Shown: positions 26,461 to 37,100 of the stretch, piece by piece
Layout: each line of letters starts with the position of its first letter
How positions within the stretch are numbered: position 1 is the first letter of the stretch
DNA from: Apus apus
Taxonomy: Eukaryota > Chordata > Aves > Apodiformes > Apodidae
DNA length: 64,000 bases
Reading direction: 5' to 3'
Assembly (NCBI RefSeq): GCF_020740795.1
Contig: NC_067283.1
Location: forward strand, 127,754,568-127,818,567
The notes under the pieces: generated by a model
Seen by the model: only the letters and a program-made list of their open reading frames with translations
Databases searched by the model: none
Told to the model about the DNA's origin: nothing
Translations under genes and position numbers: made by a program

Positions 26461-27098
26461 TGTGAGAAACATTTCTCGCACCAATGAACAGGCCCACAGA
26501 TCCTTCAGTGAAGCACAGCTTATTTACATTCTTGCAAGAATGGGTGACCTAAACAAGTAGGCACACCCCTAGCAAGGTGAATAACGGTTTATATTCCCTA
26601 TTCCGACGCAAAGTTCCCTCCCCTGTTTCCCCACTGGCTGGGTACTCCAGGGTTTACAGCCTATCCAACACTTCAAATTATCCTACAAGTTTCCCGCCCC
26701 TGTTTACACATTCCATTCTAGCTGTTTACTTTTTACCTTTTAAGGTAAAATTTTGACCTTTCTTGCCCCCTTGGCTGTCCTCCTAATTAACAAAATAATC
26801 TATACCTACTGGTGCCATCCTGCCCCTAGGAGCAAGATAGAAGTGGCTTTGTTCGCTCTTATCTTGGGCCATAAATCCTTCTCCGTGTTCAGATCCCCCA
26901 GATGGAGCCCAATTAAGTCCCTTAGTTTCTTGGGCCGTAAACCACTCCTGGTATAATTGGAATGTGCAGATATCTCACTTATCTCAAACAAATTATGTAT
27001 TCCTAACACTAGGGTATATATATATATATATATGAACCAAACCCGACTATGTTTCTAACACTAAAATGCAAAATCAACACTACATTTCATTTCTAACA
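26461..27098 (-). mobile_element. Solo LTR of an endogenous retrovirus
   Basis: A complete LTR of about 638 bp on the minus strand. Read in its own direction it begins TGTTAGAAATGAAATG and ends GAGAAATGTTTCTCACA, so the TG...CA termini sit in a short imperfect inverted repeat. The flanks carry the direct repeat ccat (26,457-26,460 and 27,099-27,102), a 4-bp target-site duplication. A TATA-like AATATAAACC lies near 26,590 and a poly(A)-like GTAAATAAGC near 26,520, in the expected promoter and R positions. No internal retroviral genes flank it, so it is the product of LTR-LTR recombination. A 4-bp duplication points to a class I (gamma-like) element, but that is inference. Confidence 0.75.
27015..27033. 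repeat. (TA)n microsatellite inside the LTR
   Basis: About nine TA units. The tract lies in the U3 part of the solo LTR and probably arose after insertion. Confidence 0.9.
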
Positions 27099-27102
27099 CC
27101 AT

Positions 27103-29340
27103 GAAGCTCCCTAGCTTTCAGACAAAGTGTTGTGAGAACAATTAGCAGTTCAAGCAATGCATTTTTAAGATTACTATAATCAAAGGTATAGAGGTTAAAA
27201 AACTCTGCAAGACTGGCTGTTACCAGTGTGATTGTTTTCCTGTGGTCTTTTGCCCCTTTTGTCTTGTCATCAAGTAAAGGTACTGACACATGTTCACAAA
27301 TTGCAACTGATGTAAGTCACTGTCAGATGTGAAATGGTGATTCACTGCAAACAGGACAGGGGTTGTAATTTGTTGTATGACTTACAATGATGATCACATG
27401 TCTGCACCACGAGAAGAAGCAGCCTTACTCCTTTTCCCCAGTGCCAGTCCAGCACACATCTAGACACTTGTTCCAAGGCCAGACGGGGGTGGTTTTGTCC
27501 TTTCCACATCCGTGAAGGTACGGTTTCCATTCCCAGTGGTGCTGTTGTGTGGGACAAGTCACTGTGCCTCTTTGTATCTCTTCCTTTCCATTTTTTGAAC
27601 AAGCTTAGTCATAAGTCTGTTTTTTTAAAGTATTGGCATTTATTAAAGAACTGCAGAGATGAGAGGGTATGTTTTCATGAATTATTTTCCAAGTCCTCCT
27701 TTACAAGGTTATACTAAAAGCACAACAGCGAATTGAAAGAAGCACTTTCGCTCTGATTCAGGTTTTGCTGAAGCAGGGTGCCAAACAGGCCTCAGACTGC
27801 ACTGGTTTTGTGGAAAAAGGCTTCTTTGACATTGGTAACAGTATATTTGACATTACAACAAGTAACAAGTGCTTTACAGGCCCTGTAAGGGGATTTGAAA
27901 TTCTGCATTGATCCGAAAATCAGCAGAAGTAAAACAAATAGAAATACCTGTCATTCTCACCTCCTAGTTGTAATAACTTCTGTAATGCAAAAACCCTAAT
28001 TTCCATTCTAGCTGAAAGGAAATGTTGTGTTTCACGTAAGAAGCTACTATGAGGAGAATTGAACTGCAGGGAGGTGTATTTTTATGTGACACCTGATAAG
28101 CAACATGAAGAGAGATACAGAGATGATCTATTGATAAGTCTCCAGACTGATTCCACTCCAGGGCACATAGTTTTCTGTTGGGTTTTTTTTGTGTGTGTTT
28201 TGTTTTTGTTTGTTTTTGTGTTGTTGTTTTTTTTTTAACCAGGCACACACAAGGAAACTGATGAAAACAAAAGTATGAGAGTTACTACCTGCTTTCTTAG
28301 TGTGATGTATTATTTCTTTGTTGCTACAGCGTTGCCCAGCTGATCTAAAAGGTCACATATACAAGCAAAATTGAGCTCTTAATGTTACATAATCCTTTCC
28401 AAACTGTGTTGAACATCACAAATATATGGCATGCAATTTTGTAGCAGTATTTGAGCTGGAACAAGGTCACAAGCTGCTACGGAGAGCCTTCTCAGCTGTA
28501 AAATGTTTGCAAAACCTCAACCTTGGGCATTCTCTAAAAATTAATATATATCTACCAAACAGCTTGATATTTGCCTATTTTAGTAGTTTCACTGTAAATA
28601 CTGTTTATTATAAAATCATCAAGTATTAATTTTGACAAATTCCTCTTCTCAGTTAAGTAACTTTTCACACATTTTCTTTGCATCTACTACAAGTGAGTTG
28701 ATCGTTTATTTATTAACTTCGAAGTGAAACAGTTCAGCATCTTCGGAACACAAGCCTGTAAAATTACCAATGGTTTCAAATGTCTCCTCCAAAGTGTGGG
28801 TGTTTTTCTTCAGATCCAGTTGTTTAACTTTCCCTGTGAAAATGAGCTAAGATAATAAGATTGAGAAAACCAAGAAGCTGTATATGCCAAGTAAAAATAT
28901 GCTAAACAGCTAAAATGTGAGCAATTCCAGCCTAGGCGAGATACTGAAGCTCTGGGAAAATTCCTACTTTTGTTCCTGGAGTTGATGATTAGGACAGAGT
29001 TTTCACCTCTCTTCAATTACTTGTCTGTCAGAATAGCTTAATTTCATTTTGCTTCTGTTTCTAAAAACTAGGTTGAATGAGCTTCTATATACAAACCCAG
29101 ACACATTCTTGGAGTAAGATGAAAGGGAATGTGAAAATTTTTAGAGTCTTAACAACTGTGACTTGCCATATTTGTACTGCCATTTACAGGCTGCTAGCCC
29201 GTAGCAATAACTGGCAAGTGATGAAAGCAACCTTCCTGGTAAAACCTCTGAGACCTCCCCAAAGATTTACTTCCTGCATCCTGAGTCATATTTTCTCTCT
29301 ACCCACAATAAATGTTATTTTAATTATTTTGTCTGCAACT
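27103..29340. other. Intergenic, nothing recognised
   Basis: Part of the interval where mammals carry SLC10A5. I could not recognise any long frame or bile-acid-transporter motif on either strand; open frames are under 100 codons. A T/G-rich simple tract occupies 28,178-28,239. Confidence 0.5.
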
Positions 29341-29349
29341 GCTAGAGCA

Positions 29350-29835
29350 GAAAAATCAGTGGCAGAAGGAAGAAGGGAGTGAGGAGAGAATGAGGACTTC
29401 CCCCCACTCTTCCCTTCTTTGTAAGCTCAACTTCACTCCTGATTTTCTCTGCCTTCTCCAGCGGAGCAGGAGGATGGAGAATGAGGGTTGTGGTCAGTTC
29501 ATCACACATTGTCTCTGCCATTCCTTCCTCCTCAGGTGGGAGGACTCCTTAGACTCTCCCCCTGCTCCATTGTGGGGTTCCTCCCACGGGAGAGAGTCCT
29601 CCGTGAACTTCTCCAACATAAGTCCTCCCCACAGGCTGCAATTCTTCACAAACTGCTCCAGTGTGGGTCCTTTCCATGGGCTGCAAGTCCTTCGAGAACA
29701 GGCTGCTCCAGCACAGGTATCTTTTCTCTTTTCACACTGGGTGGATGGCGAGTCACACTACTCTGGCAGTTAGCTAGACTGTGGCAGACAGAGATTTCTC
29801 CCCCTCGGCCTGAATACTGCACCGTTACCACAAGC
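29350..29835 (+). mobile_element. ERVL-type LTR fragment
   Basis: Contains the repeated phrase family tgctccagtgtgggtcc / ccatgggctgcaagtcctt several times (about 29,565-29,720), preceded by ggttgtggtcagttcatcac and tcctcctcaggtgggagga. This wording is typical of a widespread avian ERVL LTR family as I remember it. Neither terminus nor a target-site duplication can be fixed, so this is called a fragment. The open frames at 29,390-29,841 and the antisense one are LTR sequence, not genes. Confidence 0.6.
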
Positions 29836-30900
29836 CAGTAGGTCATTTCAGTTGCAATGGATGACACCTCACAGGCTGCAGCTGACAATCTTGCTAGCCT
29901 ATTATCAGAGGAATAGATTTGCCTCAGTAGTTCATTCACACTGCACAGCACCACAGAGCAGTAGACACGCTACAGTTTGCAAAGGGAGCTTAGGATTGTG
30001 CTTCCCATCGCTCTGTTTACACCTGTTCATACCTTGTCCTTTTTGTCATTGAAGATTGCCTTTCCAGCTACTCACAGTTGGAGATCATTGGCTGAAAAAT
30101 TGTAAACTGATGAAAGCAAATTGGAGGGATTAGTCGTGAAAGGGCTCTGCTCCTCTAGCTTAAATAGACAGGCTCAAGGCCATTACAAAGTGAGCTTAGG
30201 TTGCAACAGGCTTGTTCACAAAGGATGAAGCAAGGCTCCTTGGTTAGATATCAGAACTTATGATTAGGGAAGTGCTGACCCTATTGCAGCAACACTGCAT
30301 GTTTTATGTTTCAGTATTTCAATACAGCTATAACTATAATAAAAATAATGTGGTTCTTCCTTGCTATGTTCACTTTGAATTTACAGTCCAGCTCTGAAAT
30401 CCACCAAAAGAGATCCAAAAACCGGAGTACATCAACTACTGATACTCTGAACAATCTTCTTAAGGAGCACCAAACAATTTCAAGACACTGGCAAATGAGA
30501 AAGCCATCACTTCTATGTCTCTATGCACCATACTCATGCACCCAGAGGTGTAACTTCGTTATGTACAATCACACTGAACAACTGGTTTAAAACCTAGTAA
30601 GTTCATCTTGCCGATTGCTGAAGAATAAACACGAGAGATTTACCTAAGATCACAAATACCAGGATGAAACTGCAAGCTGTTGAATCCTGTGATTCTAGCT
30701 GAACTGTATTTCTTTCTCTTTTACATTAGAATTAGAAAAGGGTAATTCTAAGTTCTCTTTTTGTGCCCCATCTAATCACACAATAATGCCAAGATTTACA
30801 AACACGAGATCTGTTCTCATAGATGTAGAAAAGACACTACAATAGTGTAATGTGTTTCTTCACTTCAGAGTACTGATACACTGCAAGTTTACATTTTCAT
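29836..30900. other. Intergenic, nothing recognised
   Basis: No exon or named repeat recognised. The right part may be ZFAND1 3' UTR if the distal poly(A) signals are used. Confidence 0.45.
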
Positions 30901-30901
30901 T

Positions 30902-31153
30902 ATTTATTAATTTCAAGACACAATTTTTCCATCATTTACACAAAAATAAATATAAAATTTAAGAAAAAATATTGAAATATTTATTATTATAATAACTTAT
31001 TTTCCTTTCAAGACATAGATCTTCTGTCAGTCAAGCAACGGAGAAATTGATGGGAACTGTGTCTTTATAACTGAGGACAGATTCTGGCATACCAGTAATT
31101 TTAAAAGAAAACTGGACTTGGTTTGAATACCACATTTCTAAAAGATATTTATT
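30902..31153 (-). terminator. ZFAND1: ZFAND1 poly(A) signal candidates
   Basis: Three AATAAA signals on the minus strand (tttatt on the plus strand) follow the ZFAND1 stop: 31,148-31,153, 30,979-30,984 and 30,902-30,907. The first is only about 25 bases past the stop codon; the later two would give a more usual short 3' UTR of some 0.2-0.3 kb. The choice cannot be made from sequence alone. Confidence 0.5.
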
Positions 31154-31175
31154 TTTTTTTGTGATAATTTGCTGA

Positions 31176-34100
31176 TTAACTAAAGTACGACTCTGTATCT
31201 TCTATAAACAGAACATCATTATCAAGATACTCTAAAATTATGTTTCCACCATTGTACAATGGATAGTCTTTATCAGATAGCCATGTTTCCAATATGTGCT
31301 CAAATGGCAAGGCTTCTCCAGAGGCAGTATGGCATAATCTCAATTTCTGTAAGACAAATAGCACCAAAGTTAACATCAAGATTTAAGATGCAAGAAGTGG
31401 GGTGGGGGAGGGACAAAAGATTAAAAACAAAACAAAACAACAACAACAAAAAAAAAAACAAAAACAAAAAACCCCAACAACCTGGAAAATGTTTGTTATT
31501 TTTACTGATTCACCTGGGCTGTTGATTTGTTGTTGTCATTTTTAAGGCTTGCTAAGGAAGCTGCAACATCTACTACTTTCCCAATACTCCACTTACTGCA
31601 AAAGAACATGGGCTTGCTTTTCTCTTTGTTCCCCTTTGGTAGAAATACTTGAAAGTAAATTCTTTCTGTCTAGAAAAACATGAAAAATAAACAAAAAAAT
31701 TATTCACAAAAGAAGCACACAATTCAAGTCATACACATCTAATAGTTTTTCAGTAAAAACTTCAGCTGAAACTTGTTCTTTTCCATCAGGACCAAGGCCC
31801 TACTTTACTGCAGATTAAATGTTCAGAAAAGTTGATTTTTGCTGGAGTTCCACAGCTAACTGATGTCTATAGACAGACATGAAAAGGTGTCTGCTGTGGG
31901 TTTACTAGACAGCTCTGGGAAGAAAAAGGTGTGTTTAACTAAGCAGTGCTGGCTTTTGGCAGCAGTATAGTATCTCAAATTGGAATGCAAACACAACTAA
32001 AACAGAAGAATTCACCTCTACAAATGCTCATGTCACTAACCAACATTCTGGTCATGACCAGCTAATCCTTTATCCTGTTTTTCCTCTTTTTATGTAATAA
32101 ATGTCCTTTCATATAATATCTACTAGACCGAAACATTTACTTAAGTAATGTCAAGAGTAACATATGAGGGAGAGATTTTTTAATGGGACTGAGACAATCC
32201 CTTCTTCAGGTTTATTTATTTTTGACTTTCAACAGAAGATATTCATCAATTCAGACTGTCCTTGTCAGACACTATCAAACAAGACTGAAGTCTTTTTTAA
32301 GAATTGTTCTATGCATTCCCTAGAAAAATATGGAACTACCCTTCACCCCCAGCTATGTTTGTAACACTGAGTCTGAAATTCAATCTGTGCATTTTCCTAA
32401 AAATTTGAGTGCTCTCCACACACACACAAAAACCTTTAACACCCAAGAACATTAAAAAGAGGCAAGGGAAGCAGGACCTGAATCTTGCTAAAATGTAAAT
32501 GACCACAACTTGTAAAACAGATAACACGACAGCCATCCTATTATGGACACACACATCACTCAACTGCTGTCAGTGCCCTAGCACCTTCCTACAGTTGCTC
32601 TTCCAGTTCTAAGGTCGACAAGACAGTCTCCCACAGTTCACTGGAACTTAATTCACAAAACAGCTCATTCTGCTGTTGCATCCCTAACTATGGGATATGC
32701 CTCCTGGATTTTCTGTGCCATATCCAAGAAAATACTGGTCAGCCATGGACACAATAGCTAACACTATTCTATAGCATGGCTCTCCTGTTTTGAGCTGGTC
32801 AGTCTCAAGAAAGGTATCTCGTATCAGGTCTGACACCAAAAGAAGCAATCATTTGCAGAAAGCTAATCTCAACAAAGAGGTCAGAGAAAAGGTATTTCTA
32901 GGATAGCCTGATATTCCTAGAATAAGAAAGGTTGGGAAGGACCTCTGGTGTCATGTGGTCCAAAACCATGCTCAGAGCAGGGGGGAATGCTGAAGCTGGA
33001 CCTGACTATGAAAGTAGATCAGGTTGCTCCAAATCAGATCCAAACAAGTTTTGAACATCGCAAAGATACAAGGGGCTTGGACTGGCAGAGGTACAAGCGG
33101 TCCTACCCTCTGCCATTCAAGGACCAAGTCCCACCATTTTGGTTCATAGTAAGTGATAGATTAAAGTCTGATTTTCTCATGGATACTGGAGCACAACTAT
33201 TAATTTTTAAAGCAGAAGCCTGTCCTGGAGCTATACCTCTGAAACATCAGAAAATATTAGCAACTGGAGTAAATGGAGCAGTGGTTCCCTATTGAATTAT
33301 TACGGTAAAATTGAAACTTCCCTTTTGCCTCTCTCCCCCTACCAAATGCATATGCAAGTCAGAAACCTAAATATATTTGGCATCAATATTCTGTGAGGTG
33401 GATACAGGACAACACTAACTGGGCTGTTGAAACAATTGATGAAGAAGCAATGCCAGGGCCCCAGCCAGGAGGTCCTCTTTTTGGGAACCAGATGGATAAG
33501 GTGGGTAGGAAATAGGTACCCTGGTCCACCTGGCAAATTTATTAGGTTGGACCTCTCCCTTGAATAGCTGAGGGGTGGCATTATATCCTTACTGGAGCTG
33601 AAATAATATGGAGCTTAGGGAAAATTTTTGCTTGACAGAAAGCAGATGGTCTTAACATGGTGGCTGGATTTAATGGTTTGCTGACACTCCCATGCCCTCT
33701 GCTGTGCAGTCTGACAATGGCACTCATTAAAAAAAATAAAATTGCAGAAAGGTGTGAACATCACAGGGTGTTTCACCTACCCTGCAGACTCCAAAATAAT
33801 GGCACAGTTGAAAAGTGGAATAGTCTACTAAAATGAGCTCTATAGCAAAGTTTATATACAGGAACATAGTGTAAAGCCCTACCTAAAGCTGTCAGATGCT
33901 TAAATAACAAGCAGACATGCACTGGATGCCTGGTGGAACAAGATAATTTTCCTGGTCTCCAACCCATAAAAGATTTAAAGCCCCCACTGTCAGCCTGTTG
34001 TTTTTCTCAAGGTGACACTGTTCTTATTAACTACCCTTTGATGGTTAAAATATCTGCCACTTTACTAGCTCCCTGAGAAAAGGGCATATGGTAAACTGTT

Positions 34101-37100
34101 TATAAATGGGGGCTCCCTTTAACTTTCAGAGGCATGGATAATTCCCAAGTCTGAGCAATTTGTTACTGCTTCAGGTAATGAACTATACTTGAGACACATT
34201 CTTCAGCCTGGAGTGTGCCCAAGGAATTATAACAACACCCACTGTATTCTACCTTTTTAGACAAGCATTACCCTGTATGCAGTAATTGTGTTGTGATCAA
34301 TCCCTTAGGAAAAAGAATGACATTTAATCAATTTACAAGTACTATTTTCAAAGTTTACGTATTGATGAGCTGAAAAGACCTATTGTAGGTATTTATGCTA
34401 TGCTTCAAATTGTCCAAAATGCTACTGGGGATGCTTTAAAAAATGTTGGTCTTGTATCAGTCCCCTCTCCTGATGGCTCTGAAGGTCCTGCACAGGACAG
34501 GCAGACTTTTTCTCCCACTGTCTATTGGTCACTGGGCACCAGGCCAACTACTCCACTCCTTATGGGCCTTGAAGGTCCCAGGCATCTGGCCAACCCGATG
34601 CTGATGAACCTGAACAGGAAAGTGTAGCAGCAGTTACAAGCTCTCAGTGGGACTTGGACAAGAACTGCTGCTGGACTGCAAAACCTATGATCCCTCGTTG
34701 CACAGGGACACCTCCACTGTCGTATGCTTCCTCTGAGGACTGAGTGAGTGACTCATGTTCTTTTTCATGTTTTGAGTCTGGATGATGACTGGGATATTGC
34801 TACTGCAAGCCAAGTATTAAGATTTGACCTGATCTGCAGAGGGTCCAGATGTTTAGGAACCATAAGCTGTGCTATACAATTCCTGTGCTGTGCTAATCGT
34901 GCTACACTGAATCTGATTTAAAAAATCCTGTGCTACTTGGATCATAAAATTCTATGCTATGTTGATAATAAAATTCAGTTAAAATAATAGAGCTTGAATT
35001 TTAAGTACAACTTAGCACTGTCATAATTCTGCCAGGGATCCCCAGAAGAACCTGTCTGTCTCTGCAGTGTTGGATGACAGTTGTATGGCAGGAAAACACC
35101 TTTCTGGTATAAAATAATGGAATTTGACCTGAACTGCTCTGAACTCCACACAGAGACCTTATAGGGAACATTAAAACTAGTGAGATTGCTTTTGGGCACC
35201 AGGCTGAAATATATGTGTAAGTAATTGTAGGCTTGAGAATTAAATCCAAAACCAAACTGAGAGGACTAAATGATGAACAAGAAATGTAGAGAAGTTCCCA
35301 TTTACTCTGAGAATTCAAATATGGAAAAGAAACATGACTGACCTGAGGCAAGGACTTGTCCCCACACGCGTGCATTTTCAGTTTCATTAATGCCACTTTT
35401 GCTGCTGTCTCACTGTTTTTTGCTCCTTTACGTTTTTTGCTTTTTGCTTCCTCACTTTTTTTAGAATCTGAAAACAATATTATTCCTGTTAGTGTGATGA
35501 TTCAGACTGTCTCCTGAGCCTATCCTGGAACTGGCCTATTGGGCTACATTGTATCTCCAAGGTTCCCATTCCTTTCATGTCCTCCTGAGGCCATAATATC
35601 TCCTATTTAATAATATTTGGAATTGCTACAGTCCTAACAGAATTTATTTACATTGAAAAATAGGTGAACACCACCATTAGGTAAACACAGGTTTATAATA
35701 TAGAATATTATAATATATAATAATATATTATATATATAATATATAATAATTCCGAAACTCCTAGAGCTGTGGCCATTACAGCATTCATATGCAGCAGCTT
35801 CAGGTTCTCCTGTCTACACAGAACTCCACTGTCCAGACAGGTAGTGCTGTTTATTCTCTTTCCAGCCCTAGATCTTGCTTAAAAGCTGCAAAACATTACC
35901 TGGTAGACTCACATTTTTTGCCAGCTTGGTTGTGTAGATAAAATCCCAGCAGACTGGCATATGCACCCAATACAACTGCATTATTTGCATATGAATTAAT
36001 ATGCAAATAATAATGGCTAGGTGCAATTCATTACATTGCAGCACCTGCAGAATGAGGACAAGACAATTCTGAAAGAAACTTCAGCCCTATTTAATCTTTA
36101 AAGATTCTCTGTATAGACATATGCTACTGTTGTCTGAGTCTAGATGAACAGTATTATATGCTGACATGTGAGTTTAGGGCTAATGTAACAAGGAGCCCCC
36201 ATCCTCTCTTCTTATTTGGTCCAACCTGAACCCTCAGAGGTCACAAGCTCAAAGAGCCTTCTGAAGAAAACTGCAGAATATATATCTCACTTTACTTGCC
36301 TATAAGATGTTTCACTAGCTGCTGGGTGGCAGCCATTTGAGGTTTTGGTGTGTCCAGTTTCTCACACTCATGGTCTGATTGATGCCGGTGTCTGTAAACA
36401 ACAGTGTAAAACTTGTATTACCTTTTCCATACACTAATGAATGAGTATTGACATTTAAACACTCTGTTCCACTCACCTGAGACAAAAATGTTTTTCACAA
36501 TAAGGACATAAAACTGGGAAAAGCTCCTTTCCATTGCAGTTCTTGTATGAGCATGGGTAAGATCTGTGCTGATCTGGTTTCTCAGAACTGCTTCTTATAT
36601 TCACCTAGGTGTTAGTACAAAATGTTTTGTGTAAATAAACAGGTATTGCAGATAAAAGCCACCACCCCAGCTTCCAAAAGAACTGTGCTAGCTCTCCATT
36701 CAATGAACAAACGCAGTCCAGTGATTTTCTCCTAATTTTGTCCTGGTTCAGTCAAGCTCAGAGTTAGAAAAAGAACCATCATCCTACTTAGACTCAATTT
36801 ACTTCTGACAGGCAGAAAAAGAGCAGATTCATTTTTTTTAAGCTTGTCATGTTCACAGTTAAATAATTCAAACTTACATTAATGTATATTATCTAATCTG
36901 AAAATAGACAGTTAAGTTGCATGGAATTTTAATTTTAAGGTAGTCCTATATTATTAAATTACCTCAGAACACCCATGAGCATCCCGGCTCCTGTGCTGAA
37001 GGCTTTGTGGCAAAAGAAGAAAATATCACACCATTATCACCATTTCAGGAAAAGAAAACTGCATGTGAAAATATTTAAGTGTTTAAATCTGACAAGTTTT

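Noticed and set aside
26303-26497. 64-codon minus-strand frame considered as an SLC10A5 remnant
   Set aside because: It crosses the solo-LTR border and shows no convincing resemblance to the transporter family.
34400-34627. 75-codon frame considered as a retroviral envelope piece
   Set aside because: No envelope landmark can be seen, so it is left as unassigned sequence next to the retroviral fragment.
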